The translations under genes and the position numbers were made by a program. A stretch of 64,000 bases of DNA from an uncultured Clostridia bacterium. GTDB lineage: Bacteria > Bacillota > Clostridia > Christensenellales > Borkfalkiaceae. The stretch covers positions 1-64,000 of the forward strand of contig CALVWX010000008.1 of assembly GCA_944368215.1 (NCBI GenBank), given 5' to 3'. The notes below the pieces were generated by a model. The model did no database searches. It was not told the DNA's origin and worked only from the letters and a program-made list of their open reading frames with translations. Position 1 is the stretch's first letter, and every line of letters starts with the position of its first letter. Below are positions 1-7,588 of this stretch, one piece after another.

Positions 1-308
1 GTCCTTATCATTATGCCGTCGAGATAGCGCGAAAGCACCCTTGCGGTATCCTGAACGGGCTCGCCGCGGCCTATCTGAAGATCGTTGCTCGAAAGGAACA
101 ACCCGTAACCGCCGAGCTCGTAAATGCCTACCTCGAAGGAAACCCTCGTGCGGGTCGAAGCCTTCTGGAAGATGAGCCCCATCTTCTTGCCTTTAAGGTA
201 GTCCTTCTGGACGCCGTTGATTCTTTCAAACTTGAGCTGGTCTGCCAGATTGAGTATGGATAAAATATCCTCCCTGCTTAAATCCTGTAATTTAAGTAAA
301 TGCCTCAT
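1..308 (-). CDS. argF: Ornithine carbamoyltransferase, N-terminal part (runs off window)
   Basis: Makes citrulline from ornithine and carbamoyl phosphate in the cytoplasm (arginine pathway). Only the first ~102 residues are present; the C-terminal part lies left of base 1. The protein starts MRHLLKLQDLSREDIL and carries the carbamoyl-phosphate loop STRTR at residues 51-55, followed by VSFEV, as in the family. The ATG at 306-308 overlaps the TGA of argD (ATGA), so the two genes are translationally coupled and argF is the last operon gene seen here. Aspartate carbamoyltransferase shares the loop, but the N-terminal sequence and the argD neighbour favour ArgF. Confidence 0.93.
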   Translation of the reverse strand, partial: MRHLLKLQDLSREDILSILNLADQLKFERINGVQKDYLKGKKMGLIFQKASTRTRVSFEVGIYELGGYGLFLSSNDLQIGRGEPVQDTARVLSRYLDGIMIR

Positions 309-1465
309 TTTCCTATTACCTCATTTAATATATTTAATGCCTGCTCCATTTCACTCTTAGAGATGTTCAACGGAGGCAATAACCTGACCCTGTCGTGGGC
401 GGTTAAAACTATAAGTCCTTTTTCAAGACAGCTCTGCGCGACCTCGCGCGCGGGCTTGTTTGTTTTAATTCCTATCATCAGGCCGAGACCCGTGACGCAT
501 TCGACATTTTTTATGCGTTCAATGTGAGCCTTCATGTAGGCGCCCTTGCCCTGCACTTCGAGCATGAGTTCGTCGGTCAGCCTTTCGACTATGCTCACCG
601 CGCCCGCACAGGCGACGGGATTGCCGCCGAATGTCGAGCCGTGGTCGCCGTAGGTGAATATGTCGGCGCACTTGCCGAAGAGCATGCACGCGCCTATCGG
701 CAGGCCGCCGCCGAGCCCCTTCGCCGTTGTGACGATATCGGGGCGGATGCCGAAATGTTCATATGCATACATTCTGCCCGTTCTGCCGTTGCCGCATTGC
801 ACCTCGTCGCATATGAGAAGGATGTCGCGCTCCTTGCAGAACGCGTCGAGCTCTCTGAGAAAATTGCCGTCGAGTACGTGCACGCCGCTTTCGCCCTGAA
901 TACATTCTATCATAACCGCGCACGTTTTGTCAGTATAACAGCGCAAAATTCCGTCCATATCCGGGTCGGCATACTTGAATCCGCCGAGGAACGGGTCAAA
1001 ATACTTGTGGAAAGCGTCCTGTCCCGTCGCCGAAAGGGTAGCTATGGTTCTTCCGTGGAAGGAATCCTTCAGCGTGATAATTTCATTTCTGTCGTATCTG
1101 GTGTTGCCGTACTTGCGCGCGGCCTTTATGGCACATTCGTTGGCTTCGGCTCCGCTGTTGCCGAAGAATACTTTGCCGGCGCCCGTCTTTTCGCACAGCA
1201 GTTTTGCGAGCCGCGCCTGAGGCAGCGAGTAATACAAATTTGAAGTGTGCTGTATTTTGTTCAGCTGGTCGGTAACAGCCTTCTTCCACACCTCATCGCA
1301 CACGCCGAATATATTTACGCCTATGCCCGTGGCGCAGTCTATGTATTCTTTGCCGTTTATATCGTACAGCCTGCTGCCTTCACCCCTTTCGAAAGCTACG
1401 CTGAAGCGGGCGTAAGTGGGCACGATATACTCCTTGTCGTCGCTGAAAACCTGATTTTTGTCCAT
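305..1465 (-). CDS. argD: Acetylornithine aminotransferase
   Basis: PLP enzyme of fold type I that converts N-acetylglutamate semialdehyde to N-acetylornithine. The 386 residues match the usual family length. Visible are the SFHGRT stretch (~135-140), the cofactor-binding D220-E221 pair and the Schiff-base lysine K249 in TTAKGLGGG. A ribosome site AAGGTG lies 7 nt before the ATG. The gene lies 64 nt after argB, and that gap holds a hairpin terminator, so argD-argF may be expressed at a lower level than the genes before it. Sister aminotransferases such as GabT are possible, but the arg operon settles the call. Confidence 0.96.
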   Translation of the reverse strand: MDKNQVFSDDKEYIVPTYARFSVAFERGEGSRLYDINGKEYIDCATGIGVNIFGVCDEVWKKAVTDQLNKIQHTSNLYYSLPQARLAKLLCEKTGAGKVFFGNSGAEANECAIKAARKYGNTRYDRNEIITLKDSFHGRTIATLSATGQDAFHKYFDPFLGGFKYADPDMDGILRCYTDKTCAVMIECIQGESGVHVLDGNFLRELDAFCKERDILLICDEVQCGNGRTGRMYAYEHFGIRPDIVTTAKGLGGGLPIGACMLFGKCADIFTYGDHGSTFGGNPVACAGAVSIVERLTDELMLEVQGKGAYMKAHIERIKNVECVTGLGLMIGIKTNKPAREVAQSCLEKGLIVLTAHDRVRLLPPLNISKSEMEQALNILNEVIGK

Positions 1466-1501
1466 AAGTTTACACCTTTATTACATCATTGCTAAAAATA
1501 A

Positions 1502-1526
1502 GACTGATTTAAAAAATAAATCAGTC
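1502..1526 (-). terminator. Intra-operon hairpin between argB and argD
   Basis: Perfect 10-bp arms GACTGATTTA / TAAATCAGTC enclose a 5-nt loop. On the minus strand the stem is followed by TTATTTTTAG, the form of an intrinsic terminator. It sits just after the argB stop and before argD, so it may cause partial termination or protect the 3' end of the upstream mRNA. Confidence 0.6.
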
Positions 1527-1529
1527 GGG

Positions 1530-2375
1530 TCAAACGAACATTGTACCGCTACCTTCGTCGGACAATATTTCTATTAAAATGGAATGGCTGACCCTTCCGT
1601 CGGTTATGAAGACTTTCTTCACGCCGCGGCGGATCGCATCTTTGCAACATTCAATTTTGGGAATCATTCCGCCCGAAATTATGCCCTGCTTTACAAGCGC
1701 GGGAATATCGGAAACGTAAACTTTTTTAATCAGACTGGAGGGGTCGTCCTTATTTTCGAGGAGCCCCCTTGTATCTGTCATGAGAATGAGACTTTCGGCA
1801 TTGAGCGCGCCCGCTATGGACGCCGCCGCCGTGTCTGCATTGATATTATAAATATTTCCTTCGTCGTCATAACCGACGGTTGCGATTACGGGAACGTAGC
1901 CAAGGCCCAGCAGATCGGTTATTATCTGGGTATTTACCTGCTCAATCTTGCCGACAAAACCAAGATTTTCGTCCTGTTTGGTACATTTTAAAAGATGCCC
2001 GTCCTGCCCGCAGATGCCTATTGCCTTGCCGCCGTTGCGGCAGATAAGGTCGGTAAGCGTCTTGTTGGTTTTGCCCGCAAGAGCCATGCGGACTATTTCC
2101 GCCGTCTCTCCATCGGTGTAGCGAAGTCCGTTGATGAACTTGCTCTCCTTACCCATCTGTTTTATGAGCTGGGAGATATCCGGACCGCCGCCGTGAACAA
2201 GGACGACTTTAATGCCCAACAAATTAAGAACGACCAAATCGCGCATGACCGACGACTTTAACTGTTCATCTATCATCGCGTTCCCGCCGTATTTGACGAC
2301 AAGAATTTTGTTGAAGTACTTTTTGATATAGGGCATTGCCTCTATCAGAAAAGCAGCCTGTTCCTGTTTATCCAT
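1530..2375 (-). CDS. argB: Acetylglutamate kinase
   Basis: Phosphorylates N-acetylglutamate, the second step of arginine synthesis (amino acid kinase fold, cytoplasmic). The phosphate-binding K28-Y-G-G and H61-G-G-G motifs are present. The N-terminal helix before KYGG (FLIEAMPYIKKYF) and the C-terminal SHSILIEIL...GSGTM stretch are the signature of the arginine-inhibited, hexameric branch, so feedback inhibition is expected; this is inferred from the family. It starts one base after the argJ stop. Length 281 aa is normal. Confidence 0.96.
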   Translation of the reverse strand: MDKQEQAAFLIEAMPYIKKYFNKILVVKYGGNAMIDEQLKSSVMRDLVVLNLLGIKVVLVHGGGPDISQLIKQMGKESKFINGLRYTDGETAEIVRMALAGKTNKTLTDLICRNGGKAIGICGQDGHLLKCTKQDENLGFVGKIEQVNTQIITDLLGLGYVPVIATVGYDDEGNIYNINADTAAASIAGALNAESLILMTDTRGLLENKDDPSSLIKKVYVSDIPALVKQGIISGGMIPKIECCKDAIRRGVKKVFITDGRVSHSILIEILSDEGSGTMFV

Positions 2376-2376
2376 T

Positions 2377-3594
2377 TTAAGTCCTGTAATCGCCGTTGAT
2401 TTTTACGTAGTCGTACGTCAGGTCGCAACCCCACGCTGTAGCCGAATAGTTGCCGGATTTCAAATCTATGAGCACGGTAATCTCGTCCTCGGTGAGCACC
2501 TTTTTGGCCAGTTCCTCAGAGAAATCGAGGCCGTAACCGTTTTCGCACACCTTAACTTCGCCGGCGCGCGAGATAAACGTGACGTCAATTTTATGAACGT
2601 CGACGTCTGCCCCCGAATAGCCTATCGCGCAAAGAACTCTGCCCCAGTTCGCATCGGCGCCGAACATGGCCGCCTTGAAAAGCGATGACTTGATTACCGT
2701 TTTGCATACTGTGCGCGCTGCCTTTAAGCTTGCCGCTCCCTTCACCTTGCATTCAATGAGCTTGGTTGCCCCCTCGCCGTCTTTGGCGAGCATTTTGGAA
2801 AGCTTTACCGTGCAGTAGTTGAGCGCCTTTGCGAAGCGCTTGAACGCCGCGCCCTTCTGTGTAATTTCAGCATTGCCGGCGAGGCCGTTAGCGAGAATGC
2901 AACAAGTGTCGTTCGTGGACTGGTCGCCGTCGACGGATACCATGTTGAAGGAACTTTTAACATCCTCCGAAAGCGCTTTTTGAAGCATTTCAGGCGAAAT
3001 TTCGACGTCCGAAGTCAGGAAAATGAGGTTGGTTGCCATATTGGGACATACCATGCCGACGCCCTTGGCTATTCCGCCTATTCTGCACTTTTTGCCGTCG
3101 AGAACAAATTCAACGGCCACTTCTTTGCGTACCGTGTCCGTAGTCATGATTGCTTCGGCCGCGGCGGTGCTGTTGTCGCCAAGTCCGTCGTAGAGTTCAT
3201 CTATATGTCCGAGCATAGGCTCAAGGCTGAGCTTCTGCCCGATGACGCCCGTCGAAGCGACTGCAACATCGTCCGCAGGTATACCGCTTACGCGCTCTAC
3301 CATCCGACACATGCCTTCGGCAATTTCAATACCGTCGGAATTGCAGGTATTTGCATTTCCGCTGTTAACTATTATAGCCTGTGCGAAGCCGTCGGTCAAG
3401 TGCTTTTTGGTAACAATGACGGGCGCGCCTTTTACTAAGTTCTGGGTATAAACACCCGCCGCGCTCGCCCTTACAGAACTTACTATGAGCGCAAAGTCCT
3501 TTTTTATTTTATTTTTGCGGATGCCGCAATGCACGCCGTTGGCCTTAAAGCCATGCGGGGCGCACACGCCTCCCTTAATTTCCTTTATGTTCAT
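2377..3594 (-). CDS. argJ: Bifunctional ornithine acetyltransferase / N-acetylglutamate synthase
   Basis: Recycles the acetyl group from N-acetylornithine to glutamate, giving the cyclic version of the pathway; many members also start the pathway from acetyl-CoA. The proenzyme cuts itself before a threonine, here T188 in PNMATNL, to form alpha and beta chains. The GEGATK motif of the beta chain is present. 405 aa is full length. No separate argA or argE is seen in the window, which fits an ArgJ-based cycle. It lies 98 nt after argC. Confidence 0.96.
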   Translation of the reverse strand: MNIKEIKGGVCAPHGFKANGVHCGIRKNKIKKDFALIVSSVRASAAGVYTQNLVKGAPVIVTKKHLTDGFAQAIIVNSGNANTCNSDGIEIAEGMCRMVERVSGIPADDVAVASTGVIGQKLSLEPMLGHIDELYDGLGDNSTAAAEAIMTTDTVRKEVAVEFVLDGKKCRIGGIAKGVGMVCPNMATNLIFLTSDVEISPEMLQKALSEDVKSSFNMVSVDGDQSTNDTCCILANGLAGNAEITQKGAAFKRFAKALNYCTVKLSKMLAKDGEGATKLIECKVKGAASLKAARTVCKTVIKSSLFKAAMFGADANWGRVLCAIGYSGADVDVHKIDVTFISRAGEVKVCENGYGLDFSEELAKKVLTEDEITVLIDLKSGNYSATAWGCDLTYDYVKINGDYRT

Positions 3595-3692
3595 ACTTTG
3601 CCGTATATACTAAAAAAATTAAAATTTTATCAATCTGAAACATCTCAGTCGGCCGATATCGGGAACAAAGCAGCCTTATGGCTTACACGACG

Positions 3693-4622
3693 TCAAAGCG
3701 AAGTTGTTTCGTCAAGGCCGAGCATGATATTCATATTCTGAACAGCCGCCCCCGAAGCCCCTTTGCCGAGGTTATCGAAAACGCTGAAGAGCATTATCTG
3801 TTCGCCGTTGCCGCAGACATAAATTTCAAGATTGTTGCTGCCGACAATTTTATTTGAAGGCAGATAAGCAGGCGCATCTGCGGGAGAAAGTACTTTTATA
3901 AAATTCTGCCCCGCATAGTACTCTGCAAAATATCTGTAAACATCTTCGGCGGTATACTTTTTATTCATCAATGCCGCATGAAGAGGCACTCCCACGCACA
4001 TTCCGGCGTAGTAATCGCAGATAATAGGTGAAAAGACGGGCGGATGGGTTAATCCGGACTCCTTTACCATTTCCGGCAAATGCTTATGCCTGAGCCCCAA
4101 TGAATAATGCCTCGGCGAATCGAGAGAGACGTCCCTGTCCTGACTTTCGTACTGCGCGATACCCTTTTTGCCCGCGCCCGAATAGCCGCTGAGCGCATGG
4201 CAAACCAAGGGATACTCCTGCGAAATCAGCCCGCCTTTGACGAGCGGTGCGACGAGAGTTATGAAACCCGTGGCGTAACAACCGGGATTTGCGACGCGCT
4301 TTGAATGCGCTATCTCCTCCCTGCGCTTTGCAGAAAGTTCGGGCAGGCCATAGACCCAGCCCTGCGCAGTTCTGTGCGCGGTTGACGCGTCGATTATGCG
4401 CGCCGACGGCGATGTAACGAGCCGCACTGCCTCCTCGGCAGCCGCATCGGGCAGACACAAAAAGCTTATATCTGCCTTGTTGAGACACTCCCTCCTCGCG
4501 TCGACGTCCTTTCGGATCTCGTCGGGCAGAAGAATAAGATTAACGTCCGCGCGGTCGCTGAGACGGTCATAAATCTGCAGGCCCGTCGTTCCCTCTTTGC
4601 CGTCAATAAAAATATTGTACAT
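3693..4622 (-). CDS. argC: N-acetyl-gamma-glutamyl-phosphate reductase
   Basis: NADPH-dependent reduction of acetylglutamyl phosphate to the semialdehyde. The N-terminal Rossmann motif G11-T-T-G14 and the catalytic cysteine C115 in VANPGCYATG are clear. At 309 aa it belongs to the shorter ArgC type rather than the ~345-aa type. The start ATG directly abuts the argG stop (no spacer), showing tight operon packing. Confidence 0.95.
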   Translation of the reverse strand: MYNIFIDGKEGTTGLQIYDRLSDRADVNLILLPDEIRKDVDARRECLNKADISFLCLPDAAAEEAVRLVTSPSARIIDASTAHRTAQGWVYGLPELSAKRREEIAHSKRVANPGCYATGFITLVAPLVKGGLISQEYPLVCHALSGYSGAGKKGIAQYESQDRDVSLDSPRHYSLGLRHKHLPEMVKESGLTHPPVFSPIICDYYAGMCVGVPLHAALMNKKYTAEDVYRYFAEYYAGQNFIKVLSPADAPAYLPSNKIVGSNNLEIYVCGNGEQIMLFSVFDNLGKGASGAAVQNMNIMLGLDETTSL

Positions 4623-5843
4623 TTATTTAAGCTTCTTTTCGTCGAGCAGGGCCTTAACTTTAATAGGCAGGCCGAAGAGATTGATGAAGCCCTGCGAATC
4701 CATCTGGTTGTAGCAATGGTCTTCACCGAATGTTGCGATATCTTCGCTGTAGAGCGAATTGGGGGAAGTTATTCCCGCGTTCATGATGTTGCCCTTGTAG
4801 ATGCGGAGCTTTACGTCGCCCGTAACGTTTTCCTGCGTTTTGTTGACGAACGCGTCCAAAGCTTCGCGGAGAGGCGTGAACCAAAGCCCGTCGTATACGA
4901 GCTCGCCATACTTGATGGCGACGTGCTGTTTGAAGTGCATTGTCTGCTTGTCGAGGCAGATAGATTCGAGCAATTCGTGCGCTGTATACAAAATTGTGCC
5001 GCCGGGCGTTTCGTATACGCCGCGTGACTTCATGCCGACGAGCCTGTTTTCGACCATATCGACGAGCCCGACGCCGTTTTTGCCGCCGATTTTATTGAGC
5101 TTTTCGATGAGCTTTACAGAGCTCATCTTCTTGCCGTCGATTGCGGTGGGAATACCCTTTTCGAAATGTATGGTTACATAGGTAGGTTTATTGGGCGCCT
5201 TCCAGGGAGAAACGCCGAGCTCGCAGATTTTATCGTAATCGGGCTCGTTTGCGGGGTCCTCAAGGTCGAGGCCTTCGTGAGAAAGGTGCCAGAGATTTTT
5301 GTCCTTGGAATAGTTGGTCTCCCTGTTTATCTTGAGGGGAATGTTGTGCGCCTCGGCGTAGTCGATTTCTTCGTCGCGGCTCTTTATGTTCCATATTCTC
5401 CAGGGAGCGATTATGGGCATTTCGGGCGCGAATGCCTTGATTGCAAGTTCAAAGCGAACCTGATCGTTGCCTTTGCCAGTGCAACCGTGGCAGATGGCGT
5501 CCGCCCCTTCTTTTTTAGCTATCTCAACAATCCTCTTTGCAATGACGGGGCGGGCAAAAGACGTGCCGAGGAGATATCTATTCTCGTACACGGCGCCGGC
5601 CTTCATTGTGGGATAGATATAATCTTCGATAAATTCTTTTCTGAGGTCTTCAATATACAATTTTGACGCACCCGTTTTGAGCGCCTTTTCTTCAAGACCT
5701 TCAAGCTCCGTAGTCTGACCTACGTCGCCCGAAACGGCGATGACTTCGCAATTATCATAATTTTCCTTGAGCCAAGGAATGATAATCGACGTGTCGAGCC
5801 CGCCGGAGTAAGCAAGAACAACTTTTTTAATTTTCTTTTCCAT
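4623..5843 (-). CDS. argG: Argininosuccinate synthase
   Basis: Condenses citrulline and aspartate using ATP to give argininosuccinate. The N-type PP-loop AYSGGLDTS is at residues 11-19 and the 406-aa length is normal. It is the promoter-proximal gene of argGCJBDF. The argininosuccinate lyase gene argH is not in the window, so the last step must be encoded elsewhere. The upstream region has a TTGACT-18-TATAAT promoter and two candidate ArgR boxes. The ribosome site is weak. Confidence 0.97.
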   Translation of the reverse strand: MEKKIKKVVLAYSGGLDTSIIIPWLKENYDNCEVIAVSGDVGQTTELEGLEEKALKTGASKLYIEDLRKEFIEDYIYPTMKAGAVYENRYLLGTSFARPVIAKRIVEIAKKEGADAICHGCTGKGNDQVRFELAIKAFAPEMPIIAPWRIWNIKSRDEEIDYAEAHNIPLKINRETNYSKDKNLWHLSHEGLDLEDPANEPDYDKICELGVSPWKAPNKPTYVTIHFEKGIPTAIDGKKMSSVKLIEKLNKIGGKNGVGLVDMVENRLVGMKSRGVYETPGGTILYTAHELLESICLDKQTMHFKQHVAIKYGELVYDGLWFTPLREALDAFVNKTQENVTGDVKLRIYKGNIMNAGITSPNSLYSEDIATFGEDHCYNQMDSQGFINLFGLPIKVKALLDEKKLK

Positions 5844-5895
5844 ATGTTTTTACCGTAAATTTTTTATATTCGGGACAAAACCCCAAACCTGATCA

Positions 5896-5925
5896 ATTAT
5901 ATAATATATATTTTATATAAGTCAA
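5896..5925 (-). promoter_or_regulatory. argG operon promoter
   Basis: On the minus strand TTGACT (5920-5925) and TATAAT (5896-5901) are separated by 18 bp of AT-rich DNA. The expected start of transcription is near 5888, about 45 nt before the argG ATG. Confidence 0.75.
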
Positions 5926-5964
5926 GCAAATTGACTGCATATTTAAAAGTTTTTAAGGCTTCTT

Positions 5965-5982
5965 AATGAATAAATTTTCATA
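5965..5982. promoter_or_regulatory. Candidate ArgR (ARG) box 1
   Basis: AATGAATAAATTTTCATA matches the ARG-box consensus WNTGAATWWWWATTCANW with one mismatch. It lies about 40 bp upstream of the argG -35 element. The region is AT-rich, so a chance match cannot be excluded, but the position before an arginine operon supports it. Confidence 0.5.
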
Positions 5983-6024
5983 GATTGAGATAATAATTTA
6001 TAAATATACAAATATTCAATATCA

Positions 6025-6042
6025 TATGAATAATTATGCAAT
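6025..6042. promoter_or_regulatory. Candidate ArgR (ARG) box 2
   Basis: TATGAATAATTATGCAAT is a second one-mismatch ARG-box match, centred 60 bp from box 1. Paired boxes are typical of ArgR hexamer binding. It sits between the metallopeptidase stop and the argG promoter. Confidence 0.45.
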
Positions 6043-6052
6043 TTACTGCCGG

Positions 6053-6703
6053 TCAATACATACGGGCGATAAAGGAATATCCCTTAAGCCGCTTTTCGGC
6101 GGTTCTGTTGGAGGGAAAAACAGCATCGAGCAAGGCGTGGAAACGGGCGGAATGATCGTGCACGCGCGTATGGCACAATTCGTGCGCAATGACGCAGTCC
6201 TGAAGATCCTGAGGCAGCATGAGCAATTTATAATTAAAGGTTATGTTGTTTTTACTGTCGCAACAACCCCACCTGCCCTTATATGACCTGAAAGATAAGG
6301 ACGAGTAAACAAAACCGTTTTTTTCGGCAAAACCTTTAAACCGTTCGCTAAATCTGTCTCCGCAGGATTTTATCAGCAATCTTTTAAGCGCAACCGTGCC
6401 AGTTATACAAACGGTGTCTTTACTTATGTAATTGCGGTCGACAATCTTCAAATCATAAGCAACGCCGCCGATCAGCACTTTCTTGTAGGCAATCACATCT
6501 GCAAATGCAGACATTGCAGCGGCATTGCTCGCCATATGCATTTGTATCCAACGGCTTTTGTCGCGCAGAAAACTTTCGATTTTGCTTTCAGACGTACCGA
6601 CGGGACAGCGGACAGTCAGGCTGTTGTCGTCGCTGATTTTAACCGACAAAGACCGTCTGCGGGAATAAATTACCTTATATTCAAAGGGAAGACAATACGA
6701 CAT
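6053..6703 (-). CDS. YgjP/SprT-type zinc metallopeptidase
   Basis: A 216-aa predicted soluble protein of the YgjP-like (DUF45) family. The zinc motif HELCH is at 174-178, with further histidines at 182-189 that could give the third ligand. The N-terminal half has the beta-rich Y-K-V-I-Y-S-R-R-R-S-L-S-V-K-I start usual for the family. The biological substrate is unknown. It overlaps the end of the upstream thioesterase gene by 23 nt, so the two are probably co-transcribed. Orthologues are widespread and often lie beside unrelated genes. Confidence 0.85.
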   Translation of the reverse strand: MSYCLPFEYKVIYSRRRSLSVKISDDNSLTVRCPVGTSESKIESFLRDKSRWIQMHMASNAAAMSAFADVIAYKKVLIGGVAYDLKIVDRNYISKDTVCITGTVALKRLLIKSCGDRFSERFKGFAEKNGFVYSSLSFRSYKGRWGCCDSKNNITFNYKLLMLPQDLQDCVIAHELCHTRVHDHSARFHALLDAVFPSNRTAEKRLKGYSFIARMY

Positions 6704-7412
6704 GGAACTGCACTCTCAGCTCGTCTCCCACTCTTCCTTCAACCACCCAGCTCCCGTCATCCAGTTGTTTTCTGTAAAACGACAGTTTTTCGCCGCATTT
6801 GCACTGCTTAATATAAGAAATTCTGAACTGAGAAACCCATTTGCCTTTGAGTTCGTCCACAGAAAAAGCGTCCATCAGCAAATCGGCATACTTTGTATTG
6901 TTTACATGGCTGTAGTGGTCGTAATCGGAATAAGAAGCAATTTTGCTGTAAGTTTTCTCGCCGTCGTCGGCGCGGGAAATCTTCCAGCTGTTGAAGTTCG
7001 TCGAACGGAAGTCGTTATATTGAATATTGACGTCATCGAATATCACGCCCGAAGGAAGCATGGTGAATGTTGCGAGGTCAACCAGGCACCAGCGCGAAGT
7101 TCCGACCCCCACCTTCTCCTCGCCGACAAATAACTCGAAGTCGCGCATGACTATTATGTGCTTGGGCTTTACCGGCCAGGTGTGAACGGTGAGCACTTCA
7201 TTGTATCCCACGGGACGGAACAGTTCGACGTACCAGTTTGAAAGAATAAATCCGATATTTTTAGGTTGAAGATCTTTATATCCAAACCCGAGTTCATCGG
7301 CCGAAAGGCAGGCCGATTCCTGCATAACGGCAAGAAAAGACGCCGGCCTTATTATATCCTGAAAGTCCGCGTCGGTATAACGGAAAGAATAGTTCTGCGA
7401 ATGAAGATACAT
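6681..7412 (-). CDS. Acyl-ACP thioesterase
   Basis: Releases fatty acids from acyl carrier protein (double hot-dog fold, FatA/FatB-like family). The second hot-dog domain carries the catalytic pattern with D163/D165 and HVNNTKY (169-175), where the His-Asn pair is typical. 243 aa is the normal bacterial size. It is transcribed away from the PadR-like gene at 7589, and their shared upstream region has repeats that could be operators. Bacterial members set chain length or supply free fatty acids; the substrate here cannot be read from sequence. Confidence 0.9.
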   Translation of the reverse strand: MYLHSQNYSFRYTDADFQDIIRPASFLAVMQESACLSADELGFGYKDLQPKNIGFILSNWYVELFRPVGYNEVLTVHTWPVKPKHIIVMRDFELFVGEEKVGVGTSRWCLVDLATFTMLPSGVIFDDVNIQYNDFRSTNFNSWKISRADDGEKTYSKIASYSDYDHYSHVNNTKYADLLMDAFSVDELKGKWVSQFRISYIKQCKCGEKLSFYRKQLDDGSWVVEGRVGDELRVQFHVVLSSL

Positions 7413-7496
7413 AAATAAATTCCCGAATAATTTGATTTTTATAATAGTACCACTTTTACGCCTTTAAGTAAAATGTTTTAACAAAAATTATGAGTA

Positions 7497-7523
7497 ATTA
7501 TGTCTGGCATAGTACCATTTAAT
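7497..7523. repeat. Copy 1 of a 27-bp sequence also found inside proA
   Basis: The first 19 bases (attatgtctggcatagtac) are identical to 53066-53084, and the next eight differ only by two C/T changes. It contains the dyad TATG-N5-CATA. A related 12-mer, ATAGTACCAYTT, occurs at 7444-7455 and 7509-7520. It lies directly upstream of the padR-like promoter. Confidence 0.7.
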
Positions 7524-7534
7524 ATCCGATAACA

Positions 7535-7563
7535 TTGACATTTTTAGTAGTATGTGATATAAT
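7535..7563 (+). promoter_or_regulatory. Consensus promoter of the PadR-like gene
   Basis: Perfect TTGACA (7535-7540), 17-bp spacer and TATAAT (7558-7563). Transcription should start near 7570, which rules out translation starts upstream of 7589. Confidence 0.88.
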
Positions 7564-7588
7564 AAATACAAATTATGGAGGAAACGCC

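Noticed and set aside
524..1243. Long plus-strand open frame opposite argD
   Set aside because: It lies wholly antisense to a clear argD gene, has no ribosome site and encodes no recognisable protein; a codon-bias shadow.
7535..7588. Upstream in-frame start of the PadR-like gene
   Set aside because: It begins inside the -35 hexamer of a perfect promoter; GGAGG points to the ATG at 7589.
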